Numbered from the stretch's first letter, positions 1 through 8,662 are shown. The stretch: 23,495 nt of DNA from JADGNZ01 sp035995985 (GCA_035995985.1 DASYJY010000154.1:1-23495); one strand, 5' to 3'. Numbers and translations are program-made. The notes: a model not told the origin generated them from the sequence alone.

Positions 1-229
1 ACTTTGCCTCGGCATTCAGCGGATCGAGCTCGAGGATTTTGTTGAGGAAGATCAGCGCGGCGTCGTACTTCTGCTCTTCCAACGCCATGCGGTACCGCAG
101 CCGGTACAGCGTGATCAGCTCATTGTTCTTCGGTGCGATCCAGGCTCCGGGCAGGTAGTTGCGGATCGTGGAGAGGAGCCGGTTGTTGCTGTGGGCATCC
201 GAGCGCTTGATCTCCAGCCGTTGTCGCAT
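1..229 (-). CDS. TPR-like protein, N-terminal part only (cut by window edge)
   Basis: The minus-strand frame opens at ATG 229 and runs off the left edge, giving 76 codons. The last visible residues (AALIFLNKILELDPLNAEAK) have the spacing of a tetratricopeptide helix pair, with the typical 'L-x-LDP-x-NAEA' turn, so I infer a TPR scaffold protein. The first 40 residues are basic and show no signal peptide, which suggests a cytoplasmic location. The start is supported by a GGGAGG Shine-Dalgarno sequence about 9 bases upstream and by an in-frame TGA just before it; GTG 232, directly adjacent, is an alternative start. It diverges from coaD. The partner and function cannot be told from this fragment. 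Confidence 0.6.
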   Translation of the reverse strand, partial: MRQRLEIKRSDAHSNNRLLSTIRNYLPGAWIAPKNNELITLYRLRYRMALEEQKYDAALIFLNKILELDPLNAEAK

Positions 230-251
230 CACTCACACCCTCCCACTACGG

Positions 252-280
252 TTGTCACTCGAATCGACTCATCTTAGGTT
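252..280 (+). promoter_or_regulatory. Candidate sigma70-type promoter for coaD
   Basis: TTGTCA (252-257, five of six matches to the -35 consensus) is followed after 17 bases by TAGGTT (275-280, a weak -10). It lies in the 126-base divergent gap, about 75 bases before the coaD ATG. This is pattern matching only; short matches of this quality occur by chance. Confidence 0.25.
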
Positions 281-355
281 CGATGAGCGCGATCGTCAAG
301 ACGTTGACCATTCGACGTGCATGCTCGAATGCGCATCCTGCTACCATCTCGCGCG

Positions 356-844
356 ATGCGAACCGCGATCTACCCCGGCTCCTTCGATCCGCTGACGAAC
401 GGACATCTCGACATCATCCGCCGCGGTACGCGGCTCTTCGACCGCTTCCTGGTAGCAGTATTGGAGAACGAAGGGAAGGCTCCCCTCTTCACGGTCAGCG
501 AGCGAAAAGAACTGATCGCACGTTGCACTTCGGACATGCCGAACGTCGAGGTGCATTCGTTTTCGGGACTGCTCGTCGACTTCATGCGGCGCGTCGACGC
601 GAATGTAGTCGTGCGCGGAATCCGAGCCGTGTCCGACTACGAATACGAGTTGCAGATGGCGCTGATGAACCGCGAACTGCATCCGCTGATCGAGACGATC
701 TTCATGCTGCCCGCGGTCGAGTACACGTACGTCTCCTCGCGCCTCGTCAAAGAAGTCTTCCGCCTCGGCGGCGACGTCGCGCGCCTCGTGCCGCCGACAG
801 TGCTGGAATCCTTGAAGGCGCGGCTACCGGTGACTGTCGGCTAG
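356..844 (+). CDS. coaD: Phosphopantetheine adenylyltransferase (CoaD)
   Basis: CoaD transfers AMP from ATP to 4'-phosphopantetheine, giving dephospho-CoA, the penultimate step of coenzyme A synthesis in the cytoplasm. The 162-residue product has the usual family length. Visible motifs are GSFDPLTNGH at residues 8-17 (the T-x-G-H nucleotidyltransferase signature), RGIRAVSDYEYE at 88-98, and the C-terminal VSSRLVKEV at 126-134, the counterpart of the ISSS/T-x-x-R/K-E motif that contacts ATP phosphates. The frame can be extended to GTG 317, but the family normally begins M-x-x-A-I-Y-P-G-S-F-D, so ATG 356 is chosen. There is no obvious Shine-Dalgarno. Its stop overlaps the stop of the converging permease gene by 3 bases. 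Confidence 0.97.
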   Translation: MRTAIYPGSFDPLTNGHLDIIRRGTRLFDRFLVAVLENEGKAPLFTVSERKELIARCTSDMPNVEVHSFSGLLVDFMRRVDANVVVRGIRAVSDYEYELQMALMNRELHPLIETIFMLPAVEYTYVSSRLVKEVFRLGGDVARLVPPTVLESLKARLPVTVG

Positions 845-1713
845 TCGCTGCGCGGATCGAGCGCGTCGCGAAATCGGTCGCCGATGATGTTGAAGGCGGC
901 CACGGTCAGAAAAATCGCGACGCCGGGAAAGACGACCAGCCACCAGGCGTAGTCGATGAACTGCTTGGCCGTGGCGAGGATGCTGCCCCAGGTCGCGGTC
1001 GGAAGCGGGACGCCGAGGCCGAGGAAGGAGAGGGCGGATTCGGTGAGGATGGCGTAGGCGACGCCGAAGCTCGCCGACACCAGCACAGGCGCGAGCGCGT
1101 TCGGCAGGAGGTGGCGGAAGATGATGCGCGAGTCGCGCGCGCCGCTGGCCCGCGCTGCGTACGCGAAGTCCATCTCTCGGATGCGCAGGAACTCGCCGCG
1201 GACGAACCGCGCTTCGCTGGTCCAAGTGGTCAGGCCGAGGGCGATCATGATCGTCCAGATCGAGGGGCCGAAGAAGGCCACGATTGCCAGCGCGAGAAAG
1301 AGCAGCGGGAAACAGAGCACCACTTCGATGAGACGCGAGACCAACCAGTCGGCGACGCCACCGTAGTAGCCGGCGATCGCGCCGAGGAAGCAGCCGACGA
1401 TGAGCGCCATGATCGTCGCGAGCAGTCCCACCGTCAGTGACACGCGCGCGCCGTGAATCATTCGTGCGAGCACGTCGCGTCCGAGTTCGTCCGTTCCGAG
1501 GCGGTGCTGCGCGTCGGGCGGATGAAGGCGGTTGGCGACGTTGACGTCGTTTGGCCCGAACGGAATCGGCGTCGACTTCGAGCTGGCGATGAACGGCGCT
1601 GCAATCGCCAGCGCGCCGACGAAGCCGACGTAGATGAGCGCGATCACGGCGAGCTTGCTGCGCCGGAAGCGGCGCCACGTCAGCGCCCACATGCCGCCGC
1701 GAACGTCGCTCAC
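841..1713 (-). CDS. ABC transporter permease, DppC/OppC type
   Basis: This is the second inner-membrane permease of a peptide/nickel-type ABC importer. The N-terminus is cytoplasmic and basic (WRRFRRSKL), followed by a first membrane helix (about residues 20-40), a periplasmic loop with the family motif 'HRLGTDELGRDVLARMIHGAR', and further helices. The EAA coupling loop near the C-terminal third (FAYAARASGARDSRI, then HLLPNALAP) docks on the ATPase in this family. The start is GTG 1713: it overlaps the upstream permease stop as GTGA and has GGAGG 5 bases before it; ATG 1692 is the alternative. The 290-residue length is normal. The subtype (peptide, nickel or other) cannot be decided from sequence alone, and no ATPase gene is in the window. 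Confidence 0.93.
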   Translation of the reverse strand: MSDVRGGMWALTWRRFRRSKLAVIALIYVGFVGALAIAAPFIASSKSTPIPFGPNDVNVANRLHPPDAQHRLGTDELGRDVLARMIHGARVSLTVGLLATIMALIVGCFLGAIAGYYGGVADWLVSRLIEVVLCFPLLFLALAIVAFFGPSIWTIMIALGLTTWTSEARFVRGEFLRIREMDFAYAARASGARDSRIIFRHLLPNALAPVLVSASFGVAYAILTESALSFLGLGVPLPTATWGSILATAKQFIDYAWWLVVFPGVAIFLTVAAFNIIGDRFRDALDPRSD

Positions 1714-2693
1714 TTCGCCTCCAGCCGGATACGCGGATCGGCGGCGATGTAGAGAAGGTCGGCAAGAAGACTCGCGATCAGGGTGGCGACGGCGGTGGCG
1801 ACGGAGAGGCCGAGCACCGTCGGATAGTCGCGCGTCAGGATGGCTTCGAAGTACAGCCGCCCGATGCCGTCCCACTGAAAAATCTGCTCGACGATGACGC
1901 TGCCCGAAATCAGGTACGGAAGCGTGATGCCGAGGAGGGTGATGAGCGGAATGAGCGCGTTGCGGAAGCCGTGGCGCCAGAGGACGGCGCTGTTTGTTGC
2001 CCCTTTCGCGCGTGCGGTGGTGATGTAGTCCTGCCGAATGACCTCGGTCAATGCCGATTTCGAGAAGCGCGCGAAAATCGCGAGCTGCGCGTACGCAAGC
2101 GTGATCACCGGCAGGATGAGGTGTTTGCCGCGATCGGCGATCTTCATCGTCCGGCCGAGATCGAGATAGTCGTCCGAGGTCATGCCGAAGAGCGGCACGA
2201 TGTTGAGCCGGACGGCGAAGAGTTGCATCAGCAGCAGCGCTACCCAGAAACTCGGCAGCGAGTAGAGAAGGAAAAACGTGACCGCGGACGCGCGTTCGAT
2301 CGGCCGGCCGGACCGCGCCGCGCTCCACAGTCCGATCGGAACGCCGATTGCGGCAGCGAGGACGAACGCGATCACATTCAGGATCAGGGTGTTCGGCAGC
2401 CGCTGCGCGATTCGCTGCGTGACCGGCTGATGATCGACGAACGACGTGCCGAAATCGAAGGTGACGATGCCGCGCAGCCACCAGCCGTACTGCTGCAGGA
2501 TCGGCTCGTCGAGGTGATGCGCGTGCCGGATTTCGTTGAGCACGACGCGGGACAGCGATTGCGCGCCGTGGCTGCCGACGTAAAAGGAGATCGGATCGCC
2601 GGGCACGCTGTGCACGAGCACAAAGATCGCGACGGTGATTCCGAAGAACGTCAGGACGCCATACAGAAGTCGGCGAACGACGTACGTGAGCAT
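1710..2693 (-). CDS. ABC transporter permease, DppB/OppB type
   Basis: This is the first permease of the same importer. It starts with the typical MLTYVVRRLLYGVLTFFGIT helix, followed by the 'VHSVPGDP' motif (residues 28-34) that nearly all DppB proteins carry, then a long periplasmic segment and five further hydrophobic stretches. The EAA loop is visible around residues 218-245 (DYITTARAKGA, then WRHGFRNALIP), and the C-terminus ends 'YIAADPRIRLEAK', as is usual in the family. At 327 residues it is full length. It is translationally coupled to the DppC-type gene by a 4-base overlap. The upstream binding-protein gene ends 204 bases away, and that gap is filled by an inverted-repeat element, so co-transcription of the two is not certain. 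Confidence 0.94.
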   Translation of the reverse strand: MLTYVVRRLLYGVLTFFGITVAIFVLVHSVPGDPISFYVGSHGAQSLSRVVLNEIRHAHHLDEPILQQYGWWLRGIVTFDFGTSFVDHQPVTQRIAQRLPNTLILNVIAFVLAAAIGVPIGLWSAARSGRPIERASAVTFFLLYSLPSFWVALLLMQLFAVRLNIVPLFGMTSDDYLDLGRTMKIADRGKHLILPVITLAYAQLAIFARFSKSALTEVIRQDYITTARAKGATNSAVLWRHGFRNALIPLITLLGITLPYLISGSVIVEQIFQWDGIGRLYFEAILTRDYPTVLGLSVATAVATLIASLLADLLYIAADPRIRLEAK

Positions 2694-2710
2694 TGAGAGG
2701 AGTTTACTCT

Positions 2711-2893
2711 GTCATCCTGAGCCGCCGGAGCGACGCAGCGCGAAGCGCAAGATCGCGGAGGACGGTCGAAGGATCCCCTCTTTGCTAACCCGGGGCCGCG
2801 GTGTACGAACAAGGCGAGCACGCTGGGGGTCCTTCGACCGTCCTCCAGCGTTTCGCGCTTCGCGCTCCAGCGCCTTCGGCGGCTCAGGATGAC
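2711..2893. repeat. 183-bp inverted-repeat element between binding-protein and permease genes
   Basis: The ends are a perfect 16-base inverted repeat: GTCATCCTGAGCCGCC at 2711-2726 and its complement at 2878-2893. Inside is a second pair, with 17 perfectly complementary bases (2757-2773 against 2830-2846, core GGAGGACGGTCGAAGGA). A third pair centres on the GCGCGAAGCGC stretch near 2739-2749 and its complement near 2863-2873. The whole could fold into one long interrupted hairpin with a roughly 50-base apical loop. There is no coding frame. From memory, 'CATCCTGAG...AAGGATC' repeats are scattered through many environmental bacterial genomes; their origin (MITE-like or REP-like) is uncertain. 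Confidence 0.8.
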
Positions 2894-2897
2894 AAGA

Positions 2898-4544
2898 TCA
2901 CTTCTTCTGTTGCGCTTTCGGAATCCACCAATCGAGCTCGCCGGGATACCAGAGGTAAAGGCCCCAGCCTTTGCTCTCCTTCACGTTGCGGAGGCGTTTC
3001 GAAACGGCCCACTTGAGCGAGACCTGGATCGTCCACGTGTAGGGTTGGTCGTCCGCGAGAACGGCGTGAAGCTGGCGATAGATCGCTACGCGTTTCGTGT
3101 GATCGAGCTCGCGGCGGCCCTGATCGAGGAGGGCGTCGGCGACCGGATTCTTGTAGAAGACGATGTTCTGTCCGTTCGGTGCAAATTGCGATGAATGGAA
3201 GAGCGCCCGCGGGTCGGGATCGGGATCGAGGTCCCAGGAGAGATAGCAGCTCTGGAAGTTGCCCGCCATCACGCGCTCGATGAAGGTGCTGGCGTCGAGC
3301 GTGGTGATCTTCAGATCGACGCCGATGTTCTTCAATTCGGACTGGAAGAGTTGCGCGAATGGTCCCGAGGGGCCATTGCCGCCGACGATGACCATGTCCA
3401 GAGTGAATGGTTTCTTGTTCTTGTCGAGAATGCCGTCGCCGTCGGTATCGAACCACCCGAGCGAGTTGAGCACTCGCTTTGTTTCGGCTGGGTCATATTG
3501 AATCACCGGCACTTCCGGGTTGTACGACCACTGGTCAGGCGTGAACGGTCCGTTCATCGCGCGGGCCGTGCCGTGATAGAGGTTCGTGATGATCGACTGC
3601 AGATCGACGCACGACGCCAGCGCGCGGCGAACACGCTTGTCGGTCAGGAGCGGATCGTGCTCGTTCCATCCGATGAAGTTGTAGTTGAGCGTGTAAAACC
3701 GGCGGAATTCGAGGACCTTCTGCAATTCGGGACGCCGGCTTTCGTGCAACCACAAATCGGAACTGATGATCGTTTCGTCGATGTCGCCGCGCTTGACGGC
3801 CTGCCAGGCGGTGTTGTCGTCGGTGATGACTTTGAACAGGACGTTCTGGAAGTGCGGCTTCACACCCCAGAAATCAGCGCGGCGCTCGAGCAGAATCTCT
3901 TTGCCGGGCACGCGCCGGACGAGCTTGAACGGGCCGGAGCTGACGGCGGTCGTCGCGAAGGCGGTTTTGAAGTCGCCCTGCGAGTAGACGTGCTGCGGGA
4001 TCGGGTGGAACAGGGCAAAGAATGTGAGCTGCGGCGCGAGGACGTCCTTGAAGGCGATGACGACGGTGTTATGTGCATCGTCCGCGTGCGTCTTTGCCGG
4101 GTCCCACAATTCGAACATGCTGGCGAACTGGGCCGCCTCTGACTTGGGATCGACGATCTTGGCGAGTGTGAAAACGACGTCGCTCGCGCGCACCGGCGTT
4201 CCATCCGAGAACGTCGCTTTCGGATTGAGGTGGAAGGTGTACTCCTTGCCGTCGGCCGAAACCTCGTACTTGTCCGTCAGCGAGCCCGTCGTCGTGGGAA
4301 GAAGGTTCGCGTCGAGCTGAAGCAGCGGAGTGAAGAGGTAGGACGCGACGTAGTGATCGTATTTGCTCTCGATGAGGACCGGATTGAGCGTGTTGACGTC
4401 GCCCTCGAGCCTGCGGATGACCGTCCCGCCGTCGACAGGCGTGGTGTCATCGGCGATCGGCGCAAGAGGCTGAACCGGCCGCTCCTTCGAGCAGGCACCA
4501 AGCAGCAGCAGACTGAGAGCGAAGGCGACTCGGATACGGTTCAC
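2898..4544 (-). CDS. Peptide-type ABC substrate-binding lipoprotein (SBP family 5)
   Basis: This is the solute-binding component for the adjacent permeases, a 548-residue protein of the DppA/OppA class (SBP_bac_5). The N-terminus MNRIRVAFALSLLLLGAC is a lipoprotein signal with lipobox LLGAC, so the mature protein should begin at Cys18 and be lipid-anchored. The family core is visible: 'YTFHLNPKATFSDGTPVRASDVVFTL' near residues 105-130, then the 'SSGPFKL' and 'NYNFIGWN' segments. Around residues 363-372 a DTDGDGILD stretch resembles an EF-hand-like calcium loop, which also occurs in other proteins of this class. The start is GTG 4544 with no good ribosome site. The ligand cannot be predicted; peptides are the default for the family. 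Confidence 0.93.
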   Translation of the reverse strand: MNRIRVAFALSLLLLGACSKERPVQPLAPIADDTTPVDGGTVIRRLEGDVNTLNPVLIESKYDHYVASYLFTPLLQLDANLLPTTTGSLTDKYEVSADGKEYTFHLNPKATFSDGTPVRASDVVFTLAKIVDPKSEAAQFASMFELWDPAKTHADDAHNTVVIAFKDVLAPQLTFFALFHPIPQHVYSQGDFKTAFATTAVSSGPFKLVRRVPGKEILLERRADFWGVKPHFQNVLFKVITDDNTAWQAVKRGDIDETIISSDLWLHESRRPELQKVLEFRRFYTLNYNFIGWNEHDPLLTDKRVRRALASCVDLQSIITNLYHGTARAMNGPFTPDQWSYNPEVPVIQYDPAETKRVLNSLGWFDTDGDGILDKNKKPFTLDMVIVGGNGPSGPFAQLFQSELKNIGVDLKITTLDASTFIERVMAGNFQSCYLSWDLDPDPDPRALFHSSQFAPNGQNIVFYKNPVADALLDQGRRELDHTKRVAIYRQLHAVLADDQPYTWTIQVSLKWAVSKRLRNVKESKGWGLYLWYPGELDWWIPKAQQKK

Positions 4545-4570
4545 GCCGCCAAGTATAAGTTGATTGCCAG

Positions 4571-4617
4571 GAAAGCTTTCTCCGCGTCTCCGCGTCTCCG
4601 CGTGAAAAGCTTTTTGA
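4571..4617. repeat. Short direct-repeat/hairpin element between two genes
   Basis: Three copies of an 8-base word (TCCGCGTC, TCCGCGTC, TCCGCGTG at 4581-4604) are flanked by GAAAGCTTTC on the left and GAAAAGCTTTTT on the right. The right part (CCGCGTG, then AAAAGCTTTTT) recurs inside the element at 8719-8820, so this looks like a member of the same dispersed family. It fills most of the 79-base gap between the propeller gene and the binding-protein gene. Confidence 0.55.
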
Positions 4618-4623
4618 CGGTAA

Positions 4624-6792
4624 CTACGGCAGCGTGATCGACTCCGTGGCCACGTTGTAGAACGCGTCCACCGCGCGCACGATCACGAACTTGCCCGCCA
4701 CGGCGCTGCGCTTGATCCGGTACGTCTCGCTCGCCGAGTCGCTGATGCCGTCGATCGGTGTGATGCGGATCCACTTCTGTGCGTCTGCCGAGTACTCGAC
4801 TTTCCCGACCGGCGAGAGCTTGTCCGTGACGCGGATGACGACGTCGTCGCCCTCCGTCACAAACGCGATCGCCGGCGGCGTGTTGTCGACGCGGAAGTCG
4901 ATCCCTTCCTTCGAGTCGGCCAGCGGCGTGTCGGGATTGTCCTGCGCGTCACTCACGGCCAGGCGCAATTCGTACGTGCCGTCCGGCAGCTGCGAGGTGT
5001 CGAAGTTCATCGACGTCTCTTCCACGTTGTCGCGCAAACGCAGCCACGGCTCGCTTCCTTTGCGGCGGAACGACAGCGTGTAGCGCAACGAGTCGCTGTT
5101 GTCGTCATGTGCGCGCCAGGTCACGGTGCGGAAGCCTTTGCGATAGACCTTCTTGCCGGGATCGTTCTTGTCGCGCGGCGTGTCGAGGCTGGTGAAGATG
5201 CCGTATTCGTCGGGATTGGTCGCCTCGACCACCTGCGGCGACTGCGGATAGCTGCCGGTAATGTAGACGACGGCCGGATCCTGCACGGTGACGTTGTCGA
5301 TGACCGGCGCCACGTTGCGATTGATGAACGCGACCGTGACCGCATCGACGGAAACGTTCGCAGCCGGCTTGGGGGCGGTCATCTTCCACTGGATATAACG
5401 GCCGGGAGGGGCGTTGATGGAACCGTCCGTCGCGCTGAACGCGGCGCTCCACGGACTCCAGGTCGCGTCGGGCGTGCGCGTGTTGCCGGAGCGGAAGGCG
5501 ATGGCGAGATGGCCGTCGCCGACGTTCTCCCCTTCGATGCGGTAGCTGCCGAAACGGGAGAATCGTTCCACGTCCTTCGCCGCTGAACGGAACTCCGCTT
5601 TTACCGATGGCGTCGATTCGAGGCGGTAGACGGCGCCGCTGTTCGTGGTCGTGACCAGCGTCTCGTTGCCGCCGCGCGAAATCGACACGACCTGTTTTTC
5701 GGGGACGCTGCCGAGGAGTGAGACCTCGCCGTCTTTCAGCTCGTAGATGCGGCCTTGCGGGCCCGTCGAGAGAAGGATCGATCCGTTCGGACCACCGGTG
5801 ATGCCGTAGGCCATTTCATGTTCGAATTTGCGGACCACTTCCACGAAGCCGTCGGGATTGATGCGATAGATCTCCCCGCTGCCACCGCCGGTCGACGGCG
5901 TGGAACTGGCGTCCTCGAACGACACGCTGACTTCGACGCTGCCCGCATCCTCTTTCTTCTGTTCGGCTGCGGGGGCTGCCGTAGTCGACGCGGCGGCGGA
6001 TTGTGCGGCCGGTTTCGGCGTCGTCTTCACCGGCGCTGTCGACGGCAGGACGTTACTCGCCGCCGCGGCCCAGCCGACGCCGTTCGCGTCGACGTAGATC
6101 GCGGAGATCTCCGACAGCGGCGAATCGTAGAGTGCGTGCGCGGCGCCGTCGGGGCGGATTTCGTAGATGCGTCCTTTCGCGGAGCCGCCGGCCAGGATGG
6201 TTCCGTCGTTCTTGACGCCGAGCGAGCGGAGATGCGTTTCGGGGGAGTCGAAGAGAACTTTCCCCTCGCCTTTCGGCGTGACGCGGAAGAGCTTTCCGTC
6301 GACGCCGGTGGCGACGGCGAGATCGCCGTTCGGCAGAAACTCCAGCGCCCAGATGTAAGCCTGCTTCGGATCGTAGAAGACCGAGGCCTTGCCGTCATTC
6401 GGATCGATGCGGTAGACCTTGCCGTTCGGCGAGGTGCCGGCGTAGAGAGCGCCATCATGAAACGCGACGGCGTAAATCTCCGGCTCCGGCGCGGTGTAGA
6501 TCGCTTTCAGATCAGTGCCGCGGAGCCGGTAGACCTTCCCCTCGTTGCCGGTCCCGAAAAAGTGATCGCCGTTCGGCGCGGCCACCTGCGCCAGCACGAA
6601 CGGATCGGTGAAGCTGCCAACCTTTTTCAGCGACGGGCCGGGGCGCAGCTCGCCGCGCGAGGTGACGGCGAAGCCATCGATGTCGCCGGCGAGGAAGTCT
6701 TCGGTGTTACGAACGCGCCAGAACTGCGGCGCGACGGCAAATGCATTCGATGCGGTGAGTAACGTAATTACGAGCGCGAGGCTTCGGCGCAT
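4624..6792 (-). CDS. Secreted beta-propeller protein with C-terminal Ig/fibronectin-like region
   Basis: The 722-residue protein has a Sec signal peptide (MRRSLALVITLLTASNAFA, probable cleavage after residue 19), so it is exported. Residues about 40-400 contain repeated blades of the pattern 'G-x-V/I-Y-R-I-x-P-x-G ... A-x-x-x-x-P-x-G-x-L/I', typical of SMP-30/NHL or WD-like propellers. A low-complexity Ala/Thr/Pro linker of about 35 residues interrupts them near residue 250. The C-terminal third carries 'YTLSFRRKGSEPWLRLRD', 'LPDGTYELRLAVSD' and 'FRVDNTPPAI', which fit fibronectin- or Ig-like domains of surface proteins. It lies 40 bases behind the S55-like gene and probably shares its transcript. 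The precise role is unknown; a sensor or polymer-binding surface protein is possible. Confidence 0.8.
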   Translation of the reverse strand: MRRSLALVITLLTASNAFAVAPQFWRVRNTEDFLAGDIDGFAVTSRGELRPGPSLKKVGSFTDPFVLAQVAAPNGDHFFGTGNEGKVYRLRGTDLKAIYTAPEPEIYAVAFHDGALYAGTSPNGKVYRIDPNDGKASVFYDPKQAYIWALEFLPNGDLAVATGVDGKLFRVTPKGEGKVLFDSPETHLRSLGVKNDGTILAGGSAKGRIYEIRPDGAAHALYDSPLSEISAIYVDANGVGWAAAASNVLPSTAPVKTTPKPAAQSAAASTTAAPAAEQKKEDAGSVEVSVSFEDASSTPSTGGGSGEIYRINPDGFVEVVRKFEHEMAYGITGGPNGSILLSTGPQGRIYELKDGEVSLLGSVPEKQVVSISRGGNETLVTTTNSGAVYRLESTPSVKAEFRSAAKDVERFSRFGSYRIEGENVGDGHLAIAFRSGNTRTPDATWSPWSAAFSATDGSINAPPGRYIQWKMTAPKPAANVSVDAVTVAFINRNVAPVIDNVTVQDPAVVYITGSYPQSPQVVEATNPDEYGIFTSLDTPRDKNDPGKKVYRKGFRTVTWRAHDDNSDSLRYTLSFRRKGSEPWLRLRDNVEETSMNFDTSQLPDGTYELRLAVSDAQDNPDTPLADSKEGIDFRVDNTPPAIAFVTEGDDVVIRVTDKLSPVGKVEYSADAQKWIRITPIDGISDSASETYRIKRSAVAGKFVIVRAVDAFYNVATESITLP

Positions 6793-6832
6793 AGTGCTGG
6801 TGATTCCTTTCGTTGAATCGGACGTGGCCAGG

Positions 6833-8662
6833 TCAAATCGCCGGCTTCACATCGAGGTCGATCTTCACGACGCCGTCGACGATGTAGCCGAGCGGATGCG
6901 CGAGATGTTGCGAGGCATGGTAGCGGACCGGCGCCTGGGGTCCGTTGGAGGTGTCGCTGCTGACGATGGCGCGCATCGTCGGCGGCAGATTGGGCAGATA
7001 AACGCCGGCGGTGACGGCGCCGTCGGTCGGTTCGTAAAGTCCGAGCGTCAACTCGGTCGATGGCCGGAGGCGTCGCAGGACGGCGATGACCTGGTCGAGG
7101 CTGCGTGGATCGGGCGGGACCAGCATGAAATCGACCTGATTCAGCACAGACCCGCTGCCGACCAGAAGGTACGCGGTGCCGGCCGCCTGATCGTCCGGAA
7201 TCGTCACGTCGAACGTATCGATGAATGCATCTCCTCGGAACGGCTTCAGCACCGCGCGAACTTTGACGACGTCGCCCGCGTGCACGCGGCCCTTCGACGG
7301 CATCTCCAGAGACGCTTCGACAATCTTGGCGATCTTGAGGTCGTCGGTGTGGCGGAAGTGAATCTTGACCGACTCGATGTCGGCGGTCCGAAACTCGTTC
7401 GACATCACGTAGCCGGCGACGACGGCGATGTACGACGGAATCGCCTGCCGCGCCTGGGCACCAGCCCACCCTTCGTGAAGAAGAATCGGTTCGCTGAATC
7501 CTTTGAGCTTGATCTCCGATTCGAGCAGCACCGTCCGCTCGCCCGCGGCGCGCTGCGCGCCCGCGACGACGGTGTCAGCGGCCATCGCCAGAATCAGCGG
7601 CGTCAGCTGCGAGTGGCGAAGGACGTCGACGTGGTACTTCTGCGCCGGGCCACTTCCTTCCACTTCGAGGTCGACGGGGATCATATCGGCCTTCTCGCCC
7701 ATCATCCCCATGATGCCGACTGCGCGATCCTGCCGGAACGCGCCGACGACAGCGCCGGTGTTGGAAAACTTGAAGGAACTGGCCAGACTTGGCAGCACGC
7801 CGACGATCTCCGACTTGGCCATCGGGAACGCCACTTCGCCCATGTCGAGGAACGGATGGCCGAACGCGTAAACGCGATCGCCGTCAACGTAGGTGACGGT
7901 GCCGGTAGCCGCGACGTTGAAGTCGCCGCGCAGCAGGACGGCGCCGATGGCGTCGCCGGCGGCGAACTCTTTCGATGCGCTTATAGTCGACGTCGTCGAT
8001 GTCGACGATGCGCCGCTCGGAACGGGCATGAAGCCGAGCGGATCGAGATACTTGCCGAAACGTCCGAGCGTGTCGGGAGCAAAGCTCGACATCGACAGCG
8101 GCACAGCGATCGGCCGTGCTCCGGCGATGGCAGACGCAGGCGTCGCCCCGCTCATGCTGGACATCATCAACTCGAACTTCTCGCTGGTCTTGTGCTCGAC
8201 GATCGCTTTGAGAAACTCGCCGCCGGTCATGCGTGGCGTCGCGGCGACGAAACCGCCGGCCGGCTTCACGTCCACCTGCGCGATCTTGAGCATCTCGTCG
8301 ATCGGCGTGATGCCGGCAATCGCTTCCTTCGAAAACTGCCATGAGTACGCCAGCGCGCCGATGACCTTGCCGTCGATATAAATCGGCGATCCGCTCATCC
8401 CCGCAATGACGCCGGCGCGGTCGACGACCGGACCGGACACTTTGGCAAGGATCAGATCCTGTCCCGGCCCGATGTTCTGCAGGACGCCCGTGATCTCGAC
8501 GTCGAACCGCTCCAGCTTGGTGCCGTCGAAAACGGTTTCGCCGTACCCATGCATGCCCTTGCGGACCTGCGAAAACGGCATGGTGTTGGTCGGTGCAGCG
8601 GACGCGGCCGAGCACAGCAGCGTGGTGATGGCGACGGAGATGGCAAGAAGGGTTCGCGGCAC
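6833..8662 (-). CDS. Secreted SpoIVB/S55-peptidase-like protein
   Basis: With start GTG 8662 the product is 609 residues and begins with a clean Sec signal (VPRTLLAISVAITTLLCSA, cleavage near residue 22). TTG 8689 is the upstream alternative but makes a less natural signal. Residues 36-110 contain 'KGMHGYGETVF', 'VLQNIGPGQDLILAKVSG' and GMSGSPIYIDGKVIGA. The serine motif G-M-S-G-S-P (88-93) matches the catalytic serine region of SpoIVB serine peptidases. A second conserved block, 'YAFGHPFLDMGEVAFPMAKS', puts a Gly-His-Pro around His269, possibly the catalytic histidine. The remaining C-terminal half is beta-rich and unassigned. Proteins of this layout are common in acidobacteria, as I recall. 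Peptidase activity is inferred, not shown; it could act on the neighbouring exported protein. Confidence 0.75.
   Translation of the reverse strand: MPRTLLAISVAITTLLCSAASAAPTNTMPFSQVRKGMHGYGETVFDGTKLERFDVEITGVLQNIGPGQDLILAKVSGPVVDRAGVIAGMSGSPIYIDGKVIGALAYSWQFSKEAIAGITPIDEMLKIAQVDVKPAGGFVAATPRMTGGEFLKAIVEHKTSEKFELMMSSMSGATPASAIAGARPIAVPLSMSSFAPDTLGRFGKYLDPLGFMPVPSGASSTSTTSTISASKEFAAGDAIGAVLLRGDFNVAATGTVTYVDGDRVYAFGHPFLDMGEVAFPMAKSEIVGVLPSLASSFKFSNTGAVVGAFRQDRAVGIMGMMGEKADMIPVDLEVEGSGPAQKYHVDVLRHSQLTPLILAMAADTVVAGAQRAAGERTVLLESEIKLKGFSEPILLHEGWAGAQARQAIPSYIAVVAGYVMSNEFRTADIESVKIHFRHTDDLKIAKIVEASLEMPSKGRVHAGDVVKVRAVLKPFRGDAFIDTFDVTIPDDQAAGTAYLLVGSGSVLNQVDFMLVPPDPRSLDQVIAVLRRLRPSTELTLGLYEPTDGAVTAGVYLPNLPPTMRAIVSSDTSNGPQAPVRYHASQHLAHPLGYIVDGVVKIDLDVKPAI

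Noticed and set aside
1714..2481. Long upstream extension of the DppC-type permease frame
   Set aside because: It is antisense-quality, Arg/His-rich sequence in another frame of the DppB-type gene; the GTGA overlap with a good ribosome site fixes the true start.
2635..3016. Short plus-strand frames over the inverted-repeat element
   Set aside because: They exist only because the GC-rich palindrome lacks stops; they have no ribosome site and overlap the binding-protein gene.
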